Assembly (NCBI RefSeq): GCF_014635245.1
Contig: NZ_BMCP01000001.1
Location: forward strand, 62,001 to 126,000
DNA: 64,000 nt
Source of the DNA: Agaricicola taiwanensis
Lineage (GTDB): Bacteria > Pseudomonadota > Alphaproteobacteria > Rhizobiales > Methylopilaceae
Reading direction: 5' to 3'
The notes beneath the pieces are model-generated. The model was not told the origin of the DNA. It made no database searches and saw only the letters and a list, made by a program, of their open reading frames with translations. Shown here one piece after another: positions 46,904 through 55,695 of this stretch (the first letter of the stretch is position 1; every line of letters starts with the position of its first letter). The position numbers and the translations under genes were made by a program.

Positions 46904-47986
46904 TTATTCCGGCACCGCCACAAGACGCGTGTCCAGACGATTGAAGCGCAGCGTCACGGGAGAGCCCGGAGCAAGATCGGCGAGCGAATGCACCTTGATG
47001 CTCGCGCCTGCCGCCTTCACCAGATATTCGGTGTAGGCGCCGAGATAATGGCTCTCGCCGATGGTGCCCGGAACGAGGTTGATCTCCTCGCCGTTGGCAA
47101 GCGGTGTGGCGCCGCCTTCCACCAGTTCGACGGCCTCCGGACGCAGCATGGCCTGATGGCGACCACCGGTCGCCTCCGCCATCTTGGCACCCGCCACCTT
47201 CAGCGGCGTGCCGTCCTGGGTGGCCCAGCTCTCACCATTGCGCGTCACATCGATGAAGCTGGCACGGCCGACGAAATCGCCGACGAAGCGATTGGCGGGC
47301 TTGCGGTAGAGATCCTTCGGCGTGCCCTCCTGCATGATGTGGCCCTGATTCATGACGATCACGCGATCGGACATGGAAAGGGCTTCTTCCTGGTCGTGCG
47401 TCACATAGACGGCGGCCACGTCGAGTTCACGCTGCAGGCGGCGGATCTCGCTGCGGGTGCTTTCACGCAGCTTGGCATCGAGATTGGACAAGGGCTCATC
47501 GAACAAGAGCACCTTGGGCTTGCCGACGATGGCGCGCGCCAGCGCCACGCGCTGCTGCTGCCCGCCGGAGAGTTGCGAGGGGTGCCGGTCCTTCAACGGG
47601 CGCAGCCCGACGATCTCCAGTGCTTCGTCCACTTCCTTTTCCACCTGAGCCTTCGGCAGCTTGCGGATGGAAAGCGGGAAACCGACGTTCTGCCCCACCG
47701 TCATATGCGGCCAGATGGCATAGGACTGGAACACCATGCCGATCTGCCGCTCGTGCGGCGGCGTCATGATGCCCTGCTCCGGCGCCGAGACGATCTGGTC
47801 CTCGATCTTGATCACGCCGCCGTTGGATTCCTCCAGCCCCGCGATGCAGCGGAGAGAGGTTGTCTTGCCGCAGCCGGACGGACCGAGCAGGCTGAGGAAT
47901 TCGCCCTTGGCGACGTCGAATGAGACGCCGTGAACCACGGTGAGCGAACCGTACTTTTTGACGAGGTTCTGAACGCTGATGCTCAT
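46904..47986 (-). CDS. ABC transporter ATP-binding protein (Fe3+/spermidine/carboxylate type)
   Basis: 360-residue ATPase: Walker A GPSGCGKTT (35-43), Q-loop, signature LSGGQQQR (139-146), Walker B LLFDEP (160-165), and a C-terminal TOBE regulatory domain (about 280-355). This FbpC/PotA-like subtype pairs with the fused permease and binding protein encoded upstream. The neighbouring catabolic genes suggest an organic acid substrate rather than iron. Confidence 0.92.
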   Translation of the reverse strand: MSISVQNLVKKYGSLTVVHGVSFDVAKGEFLSLLGPSGCGKTTSLRCIAGLEESNGGVIKIEDQIVSAPEQGIMTPPHERQIGMVFQSYAIWPHMTVGQNVGFPLSIRKLPKAQVEKEVDEALEIVGLRPLKDRHPSQLSGGQQQRVALARAIVGKPKVLLFDEPLSNLDAKLRESTRSEIRRLQRELDVAAVYVTHDQEEALSMSDRVIVMNQGHIMQEGTPKDLYRKPANRFVGDFVGRASFIDVTRNGESWATQDGTPLKVAGAKMAEATGGRHQAMLRPEAVELVEGGATPLANGEEINLVPGTIGESHYLGAYTEYLVKAAGASIKVHSLADLAPGSPVTLRFNRLDTRLVAVPE

Positions 47987-48002
47987 GGATGTTGCCTCCC
48001 TA

Positions 48003-49739
48003 TTAGGCTTTACGCGCTGCTGGCATCAGCCAGAGAATAAGCGACATGGCGATGAAGATGATGAGGGTTGCGACCACCGAAAGAGAGCTCGCGAGACCCC
48101 AGTTGGCCTGTTCGAAGAACGACCAGATCGAGATCGACACGACCGAAGTGGCGGCGGTGTAGAGCAGGATGGCCGAGGAGATCTCCCGGAAGAAGGCCAT
48201 GAAGAGAAGGAAATAGGCGCCTTGCACCGACGGCGTGACGATGGGCAGCAGGATCTTGCGAACCGCCTTCAGCCGCGTAGCGCCCCCGACCCAGGCCGCC
48301 TCTTCCAGGCTCTTGTCGATCTGCACCATCTGGCCGCCGATGGTCTCGGTGGCATAGGGCAGGAAGCGGGTGACGAAAGCCAGGATGATGACGGTCAGCG
48401 TGCCGTAGAGCGGAACGATGGTGAGATTTGCATAGGCCCACAGAAGACCAAGACCCATGACCACGCCGGGGACACCGAAAGGCAGCGTCACGACGAAGTC
48501 GAGCAGACGGTAGCCGGTGGGCTTTAGGCGCAGCGTGAAGTAGGAGGCGAAGAGGCCTAGAAGCACGCCGAAGAGAGCGCCCACGCCAGAGACGATAAGC
48601 GTGTTCCAGAAGGAGGTCAGGGTAGACGAACTCTCCCAGATGAACTGGTAGTTGCGCATGGTGTACATGCCGTTCATCGGGTTGGCCGTGAACCACTTCA
48701 GGAGCGACGTGTAGATCAGTATGACCATGGGCAGGAGGAGGCCCAGGATCACGAAGCCGAAGGTGACGAAATAGGCCGCCCACTTCCACTTGCCCAGTGG
48801 GATCGGAGTGGCGCGGCCGGCCTTGCCGGTCACCGTCGTCAGGCGGCCGGTCTTGGTGACGCGGCGCTGCGCCCAGATGGCGATGCCAGTGATGACCGAA
48901 AGCATAATGCCGATGGCAGCAGCGAGGCCGTAATCGGCCGGCGTGAAACGCACTAGCAGATAGAGCTGCGTCGCCAGCATCGTCACATGGCCGGGGATAC
49001 CGATCAGCGCGGGAATGGCGAACTGCTCGATGGTGATGATGAAGGTGAGGATGAAGCTCGACAGCAGGGAATAGCCGAGGAGCGGCAGCGTCACCCGCAT
49101 CAGCACCGCCATTGGCTTGGCACCCGCGGTGCGTGCGGCCTCTTCATAGATGCCGTCCATGCCGAGGATCGGTCCGCGCATGGTGAGATAAACGAAGGGC
49201 ACCTGGTGCAGCACCATGACGAAGACGATGCCGCCCGCGGTGTAGATGTCCGACTGAACCGCGGTGATGCCGAGAAGATCACGCAGCACGGCGTTGATGA
49301 CGCCGCCGGGGGCACCGATGATGATCCAGGCCATGGCCAGGATGAACGACGGGAAATAGAAGGAGAGACCGACCAGCGCTGTGATCAACCTGCCGTATTT
49401 GAAGTCCGTGCGGTGGACGATCAGCGCGATGGTCGTGCCGATGATGATGCAAAGCACCGACGCCAGAAGGCCGATCCACAGCGTGGTCAGCATCGACGAG
49501 ACGACGCCGCTCGACGTGAGATTGGCATAATTTGCCAGCGTGAATGTGCCGCCGGCGCCGGGAGCGGCAGTCTGGAAGCTGCCGTAGACAAGGGCGAGGA
49601 TCGGGATCGCCACAAGCACGGTGATAATCAAGAAGGTGGCGTAATAAACAGCCTGGAGCACGCGGTCTGGCGCAGTGCGCGCCTGGACCGGGGCGGCGGC
49701 AAGCTGCCCGGTGCTGGCGGTGATCGTGTTGTCGGTCAT
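48003..49739 (-). CDS. ABC transporter permease, two fused membrane domains
   Basis: 578-residue permease with about 12 helices. Each half carries the inner-membrane EAA-like loop: first EEAARTAGAKPMAVLMRVTL and then EEAAWVGGATRLKAVRKIL, so the protein is a fused FbpB-type dimer. 16 bp before the ATPase and 74 bp after the binding protein gene. The 2-aminoethylphosphonate (PhnV-like) and iron systems share this fold; the substrate is not shown by sequence. Confidence 0.92.
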   Translation of the reverse strand: MTDNTITASTGQLAAAPVQARTAPDRVLQAVYYATFLIITVLVAIPILALVYGSFQTAAPGAGGTFTLANYANLTSSGVVSSMLTTLWIGLLASVLCIIIGTTIALIVHRTDFKYGRLITALVGLSFYFPSFILAMAWIIIGAPGGVINAVLRDLLGITAVQSDIYTAGGIVFVMVLHQVPFVYLTMRGPILGMDGIYEEAARTAGAKPMAVLMRVTLPLLGYSLLSSFILTFIITIEQFAIPALIGIPGHVTMLATQLYLLVRFTPADYGLAAAIGIMLSVITGIAIWAQRRVTKTGRLTTVTGKAGRATPIPLGKWKWAAYFVTFGFVILGLLLPMVILIYTSLLKWFTANPMNGMYTMRNYQFIWESSSTLTSFWNTLIVSGVGALFGVLLGLFASYFTLRLKPTGYRLLDFVVTLPFGVPGVVMGLGLLWAYANLTIVPLYGTLTVIILAFVTRFLPYATETIGGQMVQIDKSLEEAAWVGGATRLKAVRKILLPIVTPSVQGAYFLLFMAFFREISSAILLYTAATSVVSISIWSFFEQANWGLASSLSVVATLIIFIAMSLILWLMPAARKA

Positions 49740-49813
49740 CGTCCGCTCCTGAGAGGATATGGAGGCGGTGGCGCGACAGGGATCGCGCCACCAAAAGCGT
49801 CAGAGACGCAGGT

Positions 49814-50872
49814 TCACTTCACGCCAAACGTCGTGCGCCAGTGGTCGACCATCTTGGCCTGACGCTCAGGGTTCAGGACCGTCTCGCCGTCCACGGCGTT
49901 CTTCAGATCCTTGGTGGCGGGCAGCTGGGTCAGCGGAGGAGCATCATTGCGGGTCGCCGACAGGCCGGCATACTGCTGCAGATATTCCTGCCCCTTCGCG
50001 GTCATCAGCCAGTTGACGAAGACTTTCGCCGCGTTGGGATGCGGAGCCTTGGCCGCCACGAACGCCTTGTTGGACGACAAGGTCGTGCCGCTCTCCGGAT
50101 AGACGAAGCCGACCGGCGCGCCGTCCTCAAGCAGCGGGTTGAGCGGCAGGTCCGTAAGCTCGGCCAGCTGCACGTCGCCGCGGATGACGGCCTGAATGAT
50201 GCCGCCCGAACCTTCGAAGAAGCGAACGTCATTGTCCTTCAACTTCTGCGCGGTGTCGCCGAGGTTCAGCTTGTCTTCCCAGTAGGCCACGATCTGCTGG
50301 ATCGAGATGGAACGCCAGGGCGGATTCATGCCGACCTTGCCCTTCCATTTCGGATCGAACAGATCGGTCCATTCCTTCGGCTCCTCGCCTGCCGGCACGA
50401 GGTTCTTGTTCCAGATAAGGGCTTCTCGAGCCTGCTGGAGCGTGAAGAGCGTGTTGTCCTCGATCAGCTCGGGGGCGAAATTCTTGGCCTCCGGGGGTGA
50501 CCATTGGGCAGCCCAGCCGGCCTTCACGCCCTCATAAATACGCTCGTCAGGGAAGGTGATGAGCACATCCGCCAGATGGCGGTTCGCGTTGAATTCCGTT
50601 GCGAAACGCTCGATCAGCGGGTTGGAACCCAAGCGGATCATCTCCGTCTGGATTTCGGGGTATTCCTCACGGAACTTCTGCAGCAGGGGCTCGATGCCGT
50701 TGGGCTGCAGATTGTTGTAGAAGACAACCTTGCCCTCTTTCTTGGCGGCGGCGACCACCTCATCCCAGTTCTCCTGGGCGCTCACGCTCGGCACGAAGGC
50801 GCACATCGCTGCCGCAGCGATCGTGCCGCCCGCAATCCAGGATGTCACCGTGCGACGGGTATACTTGCTCAT
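49814..50872 (-). CDS. ABC transporter substrate-binding protein (extracellular, Fe3+/carboxylate-type cluster)
   Basis: 352-residue periplasmic binding protein with a signal peptide (about 1-32, YTRRTVTSWIAGG then SVSAQE; the Arg pair makes a Tat signal possible but not clear). The fold has the two-lobe pattern VVFYNNLQPNGIEPLLQKF and NPPWRSISIQQIV. First gene of the operon; it sits divergent from the lyase gene and shares the regulatory region 50873-51059. No iron-binding tyrosine pair (FbpA-type) stands out, supporting an organic acid substrate. Confidence 0.88.
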   Translation of the reverse strand: MSKYTRRTVTSWIAGGTIAAAAMCAFVPSVSAQENWDEVVAAAKKEGKVVFYNNLQPNGIEPLLQKFREEYPEIQTEMIRLGSNPLIERFATEFNANRHLADVLITFPDERIYEGVKAGWAAQWSPPEAKNFAPELIEDNTLFTLQQAREALIWNKNLVPAGEEPKEWTDLFDPKWKGKVGMNPPWRSISIQQIVAYWEDKLNLGDTAQKLKDNDVRFFEGSGGIIQAVIRGDVQLAELTDLPLNPLLEDGAPVGFVYPESGTTLSSNKAFVAAKAPHPNAAKVFVNWLMTAKGQEYLQQYAGLSATRNDAPPLTQLPATKDLKNAVDGETVLNPERQAKMVDHWRTTFGVK

Positions 50873-50961
50873 CTTCAGGTTTCCTCTATTGGACCAATTT
50901 CATCTCTACCCCCCCTGCGGGAAGGTGGTCTTCTCGGACTTTTACTAGGTACCCCTAAACT

Positions 50962-50974
50962 GTCAACAGTTGAC
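50962..50974. promoter_or_regulatory. Palindromic operator in the lyase/ABC divergent region
   Basis: GTCAAC-A-GTTGAC is a perfect 13-bp palindrome in the 187-bp gap between the divergent transporter operon and the lyase gene. Its right arm overlaps the -35 hexamer of the lyase promoter, so a bound regulator, most likely the nearby GntR/FCD protein, would block polymerase. Assignment to that regulator is inferred. Confidence 0.55.
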
Positions 50975-50998
50975 CTTTACCTCTCTTGCTCGTATCAC
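50970..50998 (+). promoter_or_regulatory. Sigma-70 promoter of the lyase gene
   Basis: TTGACC (50970-50975), an ideal 17-nt spacer, then TATCAC (50993-50998). Transcription would start near 51005, about 55 nt before the ATG. The -35 hexamer is inside the GTCAAC-A-GTTGAC palindrome. Confidence 0.6.
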
Positions 50999-51059
50999 GG
51001 AAAAGTGGATCGGCGCTCCTAGCCGGGCCGCCATCGCAACAACCTGGAGTGCCCAAATC

Positions 51060-51959
51060 ATGCGAACTGAAACCGATGGAAGCCCCGCGTCGATCGCCGG
51101 CACGCGCGCCAGCCTGCGCCAGTTGGTCGAGGCACGGCAGAACATGCTCGTGCCTGGCACGGCCAATGCGCTTGGCGCGCGCATTATTGAGGATCTCGGC
51201 TTTGATGCGGTCTATCTGACCGGCGCGGGTCTTGCAAACACCCACCTTGGCGTGCCGGATATCGGCCTTGTCACCGTGACGGAACTGGCGGACACCACCG
51301 CCCGCATCGCCGACGTCACATCGTTGCCGCTGATCGTCGACATCGATACCGGCTTCGGCAACGCCATCAACACCTATCGTACCGTCCGGCTGATGGAGCG
51401 ATCCGGTGCCTCTGCCCTGCAGATGGAAGACCAGGTTTTCCCCAAGAAATGCGGGCACTTCAATGGCAAGGGCGTGATCCCGCTGCCGGAGATGCTTGGC
51501 AAGATCAAGGCTGTGGTCGATGCGCGTCACGACGAGAACCTTCTCCTCATCGCCCGCACCGACGCCCGCGCCGTCGAGGGCTTCGAGAAGGCCATGGAAC
51601 GTGCTCACGCCTTCATTGAGGCCGGCGCCGATATCACCTTCGTCGAAGCGCCCATCAACGTGGAAGAGCTCCGCGCCATCGGCCAGTTGCCCGTACCCCA
51701 GGTGGCAAACCTCGTCGTTGGCGGAAAAACGCCGATGCTGTCCCAGGCGGAATTGAAAGATATGGGCTTCGCTCTGACGCTTTATGCGAACGCTGCGCTG
51801 CAGGCCACTATCAAGGCGATCCAGAACGTGCTTGGCCATCTGAAGACCAACGGTTCCCTGGAAGGCATCGAAGACCAGCTGGCCGGCTTCATTGAACGCC
51901 AGCGCGTCGTCGACAAGGACACCTTCGACGCCCTGGAGAAGCGCTACACGGGGAGTTGA
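51060..51959 (+). CDS. Isocitrate lyase/PEP mutase-family C-C lyase (2,3-dimethylmalate or methylisocitrate lyase type)
   Basis: 299-residue alpha/beta-barrel enzyme of the ICL/PEPM superfamily. DIDTGFG (94-100) binds Mg2+; EDQVFPKKCGHF (123-134) carries the KKCGH catalytic loop. That Cys-containing loop is the mark of true C-C lyases (2-methylisocitrate lyase, 2,3-dimethylmalate lyase, oxaloacetate hydrolase-like), not of PEP mutase. Expected reaction: retro-aldol cleavage of a 2-hydroxy acid to pyruvate or glyoxylate plus a carboxylic acid. The ATG follows TGGAG. Divergent from the transporter operon, convergent with gntR. Confidence 0.88.
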   Translation: MRTETDGSPASIAGTRASLRQLVEARQNMLVPGTANALGARIIEDLGFDAVYLTGAGLANTHLGVPDIGLVTVTELADTTARIADVTSLPLIVDIDTGFGNAINTYRTVRLMERSGASALQMEDQVFPKKCGHFNGKGVIPLPEMLGKIKAVVDARHDENLLLIARTDARAVEGFEKAMERAHAFIEAGADITFVEAPINVEELRAIGQLPVPQVANLVVGGKTPMLSQAELKDMGFALTLYANAALQATIKAIQNVLGHLKTNGSLEGIEDQLAGFIERQRVVDKDTFDALEKRYTGS

Positions 51960-51972
51960 TCCCCTGGCGGCG

Positions 51973-52647
51973 TCACACCGGCGAAAGGGGCGGCATCCGC
52001 TTGCGGACATTGAACGCATGGTGGATGTGGTCCCGCGCCGCGCGTTCGGCCGCATCGGCATCGCGCCGTACGATGGCATCGATGATGAGCCGATGCTCTG
52101 CGAGAGCCTCCACCGGTCGCCCCGGCTGGGCAAGAGTGGTGGGGCCGAGAAGAGACATGGCATCGTGAAGGGCCGCGAGGCTTTTGACCAGGAAGCGGTT
52201 GTGACCGGCGGCGTAAAGCGCCTGGTGAAACGCCAGATTGTGCCGGTAGAGCGCATCGGCGTCTTCAGGCAGGTGTTGCTCAAGCTCGAGCAGTTCGTTG
52301 AGCTTGGCGATGTCACGCTCGCTGGCGTGACGGGCGGCGAAGGCCGCCGCCGACCCTTCGAGTGCAAGACGCATCTCATAGAGTTCCGTCGTGGCACGCT
52401 CATCGAGCGAGGCCACGACGAGACCGTTGCGGGGCACCATCGTGAGCAGGCCCTCGACCTCAAGCCGGGCGAGCGCCTGCCGCGTGGGCGTTCGGCTGAT
52501 GCCGAGCCATTCCGACAACTCGATCTCGCGCATGCGGCGCCCGGGCGTAAATCGTCGTTCGACGATTTCCCGCCTGAGGGCCGCATAGGCGTAATCTGCT
52601 GCCGAACCATGGCTGTCACGATCGGTTGTTGGTGCCTCGAGACTCAT
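51973..52647 (-). CDS. GntR-family (FCD) transcriptional regulator
   Basis: 224-residue regulator: an N-terminal winged helix (about 15-80, IVERRFTPGRRMREIELSEWLGISRTPTRQALARLE) and a C-terminal FCD ligand-binding domain (about 90-215) with the expected Asp and three His metal/ligand sites (DALYRHNLAFHQAL, AEHRLIIDAI, RDHIHHAF). FCD regulators commonly sense carboxylic acids. It is 9 bp after the TcuA-like flavoprotein gene, so they share a transcript; probable targets are the two divergent promoters nearby. Confidence 0.92.
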   Translation of the reverse strand: MSLEAPTTDRDSHGSAADYAYAALRREIVERRFTPGRRMREIELSEWLGISRTPTRQALARLEVEGLLTMVPRNGLVVASLDERATTELYEMRLALEGSAAAFAARHASERDIAKLNELLELEQHLPEDADALYRHNLAFHQALYAAGHNRFLVKSLAALHDAMSLLGPTTLAQPGRPVEALAEHRLIIDAIVRRDADAAERAARDHIHHAFNVRKRMPPLSPV

Positions 52648-52656
52648 CCCCAGCCT

Positions 52657-54210
52657 TCATTGCGCCGCTCGCGACGACTGTGTCGCCACAGCACCCGCAG
52701 AGCGCCCTGCGAGCCTGCCGAACACGGCGCCCGAGATCAAGCCGGAGCCGCCAGGATAGTTGAAGTAGAAGATGCCACCTACAAGTTCGCCGGCGGCATA
52801 GAGGCCCGGAATGGGCTTGCCGCTGGTGTCCATGACCTGACCTTCTTCGGAAATGCGCAGCCCGCCGAAGGTGAAGGTGATGCCGCAGGTGACCTGGAAG
52901 GCCTCGAACGGACCGTCTTCGATCGTGTTCGCCCAGTTGGTCTTGTTGAACTCAAGGCCTTCGGTGGTCCGGCCGTCCTTGACGTTGGGGTTGAACGGGA
53001 TGTCCTTGCGGACCGCCGCGTTGTACTCCTTGATGGTCTCGATGAAGCCTTGCGGATTCACGCCTTCCATCTTGTTCGCCAGTTCCTCGATGGTGTTGGC
53101 CGTCACCTTCGTGACCTGCCGGATGCGGTATTCGTCCCGCTGCAGGTGCTTGGTCTTCTGGTCGAAGATCTGCCAGGCGAACTGCCCCGGCTGGTTGAGA
53201 ATGACCCGGCCGTATTTCGCATAGGTGTAGTTGCGGAAATCCGCGCCCTCGTCGACGAAGCGCTTGCCGTCCGCATTGACCATGATGGCGAAGGGATAGG
53301 AGTGCTTCTGGAAGTTGTCGCCGACCGCGAGATCGCCGAACTCCGGCGCGTTGCGCTCCCAGCCCACGGCGTGGCAACCCGACCAGTTGCCATAGGGCGA
53401 GGCGCCGATGTCGAGCGCCATGCGGATGCCGTCACCGGTGTTGAAGCGCGTACCGCGCACCTTCACCAGATCCCAGTTGGGGCCGAGGTAGCGCGTGCGC
53501 CATTCGGTATTGGCCTGAAAGCCACCGCTGGCCAGGATGACCGCGTTGGAACGGAACTCGCTGACCTGGTTGTCGTGCTTGACCTTGACGCCGGACACGT
53601 CGATGCCGTCGTAGAGAAGCTCGACGGCCTGCGCCTCATAAAGAATATCGATGCCATTCTTCTGGGCCGAAGCGGTCAGCGCATCGACGAGGCCGGGGCC
53701 GCCGCCCCAGGATTCCACGGTCAGGCCGCCCCAGAACTTGAACTTGCCGTCAACCTTGAAGGCCTGCCGGCCATAGATCGGCGCGAAGCGCACGCCCTTG
53801 GAGCGCATCCACTTCATGGTCTCAAAGCTGCTCTCGATCAGGATTTCGCTCAGCGTCGGATCGCAGCGGTACTGCGTGACGCGGCCGAGATCGTCGTAGA
53901 ATTGATCCTTGGTGTAGCTGCCGAAATCGGTCATGGCGATTTCATCTTCGGTGAGGTCGGGCATGATCTCACGAAGATCGTCAACGCCTTCATAGGCAAA
54001 GCGAATGGCGCCAGCGGTAAAGCGGCTGTTGCCGCCGTTTTCCTCGACCGGGGCTTTCTCGAGCACGAGGACCGTGGCACCGCTCTCACGCGCCGACAGG
54101 GCCGCGCAGAAAGCGGCATTGCCGCCACCGACGACGATAACGTCGTAGCCGCCCTCGCGGGCCTTGGCAGCGACGGACTTGGGATCAGACATGGCTTCGC
54201 TGGGGGACAT
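52657..54210 (-). CDS. FAD-dependent dehydrogenase, TcuA-like (tricarballylate dehydrogenase/fumarate reductase family)
   Basis: 517-residue flavoprotein of the FAD_binding_2 (SDH/fumarate reductase) family. FAD motif VGGGNAAFCAALSARESGA at 27-45 and NGGNSRFTAG at 58-67 resemble tricarballylate dehydrogenase TcuA, which turns tricarballylate into cis-aconitate in Salmonella. The C-terminal GLYAAGELVGGIFYFNYPGG closes the FAD domain. No membrane anchor, haem or signal sequence is present; the electron acceptor is unknown (no tcuB nearby). The ATG at 54210 has GGAGGAG 8 nt before it. First gene of the flavoprotein-gntR transcript, divergent from the prpF-like gene. Confidence 0.85.
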   Translation of the reverse strand: MSPSEAMSDPKSVAAKAREGGYDVIVVGGGNAAFCAALSARESGATVLVLEKAPVEENGGNSRFTAGAIRFAYEGVDDLREIMPDLTEDEIAMTDFGSYTKDQFYDDLGRVTQYRCDPTLSEILIESSFETMKWMRSKGVRFAPIYGRQAFKVDGKFKFWGGLTVESWGGGPGLVDALTASAQKNGIDILYEAQAVELLYDGIDVSGVKVKHDNQVSEFRSNAVILASGGFQANTEWRTRYLGPNWDLVKVRGTRFNTGDGIRMALDIGASPYGNWSGCHAVGWERNAPEFGDLAVGDNFQKHSYPFAIMVNADGKRFVDEGADFRNYTYAKYGRVILNQPGQFAWQIFDQKTKHLQRDEYRIRQVTKVTANTIEELANKMEGVNPQGFIETIKEYNAAVRKDIPFNPNVKDGRTTEGLEFNKTNWANTIEDGPFEAFQVTCGITFTFGGLRISEEGQVMDTSGKPIPGLYAAGELVGGIFYFNYPGGSGLISGAVFGRLAGRSAGAVATQSSRAAQ

Positions 54211-54535
54211 TCTGCAGGCTCCTCCGCATCATCATTTCCAGGCGCTCGGCACAGAGCCGTTGGGGCACGCCCAGGTTCGTTTGGTGGGCGTTATCGGCCG
54301 ATGTGCATTCGGTTGCGATCCGCCTTATCGACACATCGTTACATCAGTTGTATGAGTTTGTATACAGCCGTATGCGCAAAGCGCGGCACCAACGTGAAGC
54401 CCTCTGGAAAACGGGGCGCGCGCTAGGGAGATGGCAAAGATGAGCCTTACGACGGCCTCGCCGGCACAACATCACGATCGCGTGATCAGCACGCGCCCTT
54501 TCCTTTCTTTTCCAAAGAAACACTAGGTAACAGCC
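54211..54535. other. Divergent promoter region, flavoprotein/prpF-like genes
   Basis: 325 bp without a gene. It contains an AT-richer centre (54330-54370) with the TGTATACA palindrome, and several TAT-rich half-sites nearby. No terminator or small gene was recognised. It must carry promoters for both directions. Confidence 0.55.
54359..54366. promoter_or_regulatory. TGTATACA, GntR/FadR-like operator candidate
   Basis: TGTATACA is a perfect palindrome of the GT-N-AC type seen at FadR/FCD-family operators; GTATGAG just upstream and CCGTATGC just downstream are similar half-sites. It sits midway between the divergent flavoprotein and prpF-like genes, 150-180 bp from each. Binding by the GntR protein encoded next door is inferred. 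Confidence 0.4.
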
Positions 54536-55690
54536 ATGCCTCAAGCACGTATTCGCGCATCCTTCATGCGGGGTGGAACCTCCAAGGCCATTATGTTCCG
54601 CCGCGAGGACCTTCCCGAAGATCGCAAGGACTGGGACCCGATCTTCCTTGCCGCCATGGGATCACCCGATCCCAACGGTCGCCAGCTCGACGGCATGGGC
54701 GGCGGCGTTTCCTCGCTGTCCAAGGTCTGCATCGTCGGCAAGCCCAGCCGTCCCGACGCCGATGTCGATTACACGTTCGCCCAGGTGCAGGTGAAGGACG
54801 CGCTGGTCGACTACAGCGGCAACTGCGGAAACATGTCGACCGCCATCGGTCCCTTCGCGGTCGATGAGGGCCTGGTGCCGCGGCCGGCCGACGGCAAGGC
54901 GGTGGTCCGCATTCACAACACCAACACCTCCAAGATCATCGTGGCGCGCTTCGACATGGATGGCGACTATGCCGCCGTTGATGGCGATTTTGCCGTGGAT
55001 GGGATCGCGGGCACGGCGGCGCCGGTGCGGCTCGAGTTCACCGATCCGGGCGGCGCCAAGACCGGAAAGCTGCTGCCCACCGGGAACGCTCGGGATGACC
55101 TTAAGGTGGAGGGACTTGGAACCTTCACCGTCTCCATGGTCGATGCCGCCAATCCGTGCATCTTCGTCAATGCCGAGGATCTCGGGAAGACCGGTACCGA
55201 ACTGCCCGACCAACTGGAGGCAGACCCCGAATTTCTAGAAAAGCTGCAGAAGATCCGCCGCGCAGGCTCGGTCGCCATGGGGATTGCACCCACTCTCGAG
55301 GCCGCCGCGGAGATCCGCGTCGTTCCCTTCATCGCCATGGTGGTGAGCCCCAGAGCCATGTCGACACTCTCCGGCCGCCAACTCACGGCCGATGACATGA
55401 GCATCGCCATTCGCCTCATCTCCAACGGTCAGCCCCACCGGGCCGTCCCGGTCACTGCCTCGGTCTGCCTGGCCGTCGCCACCCGCATCGAAGGCTCGGT
55501 ACCGCATGCATTGGTGGCGAACCATGAAGGGCCGATCCGGATTGCCCAACCGTCAGGCGTGACGACAGTCGATGCGCTGGTTGAAAAGGCGCCGGGCGAA
55601 CCGGGCGGCGTGCGCGCCGATCATGGCGCGGTCTTCCGCACCTGCCGCCGCCTTTTTGAAGGCACCCTGCTCTACAGGCCGAGGTCCTGA
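54536..55690 (+). CDS. PrpF-family isomerase (aconitate/methylitaconate-isomerase type)
   Basis: 384-residue PrpF-family protein, a diaminopimelate-epimerase-like fold that shifts a carbon-carbon double bond in unsaturated tri- or dicarboxylates (methylaconitate, 4-oxalomesaconate, methylitaconate). Marks: SFMRGGTSKAIMF at 9-21, LDGMGGGVSSLSKV, DYSGNCGN at 92-99 with catalytic Cys97, and RRAGSVAMGIAP. The ATG follows AGGTAA. It leads an operon with an MmgE/PrpD gene 5 bp later, the order expected when a shifted alkene is then hydrated. Confidence 0.9.
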   Translation: MPQARIRASFMRGGTSKAIMFRREDLPEDRKDWDPIFLAAMGSPDPNGRQLDGMGGGVSSLSKVCIVGKPSRPDADVDYTFAQVQVKDALVDYSGNCGNMSTAIGPFAVDEGLVPRPADGKAVVRIHNTNTSKIIVARFDMDGDYAAVDGDFAVDGIAGTAAPVRLEFTDPGGAKTGKLLPTGNARDDLKVEGLGTFTVSMVDAANPCIFVNAEDLGKTGTELPDQLEADPEFLEKLQKIRRAGSVAMGIAPTLEAAAEIRVVPFIAMVVSPRAMSTLSGRQLTADDMSIAIRLISNGQPHRAVPVTASVCLAVATRIEGSVPHALVANHEGPIRIAQPSGVTTVDALVEKAPGEPGGVRADHGAVFRTCRRLFEGTLLYRPRS

Positions 55691-55695
55691 TCGAC

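Noticed and set aside
49814-50872. Reading the ABC system as an iron(III) importer
   Set aside because: Subunit types fit FbpABC, but no tyrosine pair for iron stands out and every neighbour acts on carboxylates, so the substrate is left open.
51060-51959. Reading the lyase as PEP mutase or phosphonopyruvate hydrolase
   Set aside because: The KKCGH loop with Cys is the lyase type; PEP mutases lack it, and no phosphonate genes are nearby.
51892-54426. 844-codon open frame on the plus strand
   Set aside because: Antisense to gntR and the TcuA-like flavoprotein, both of which have clear domains. No start context.
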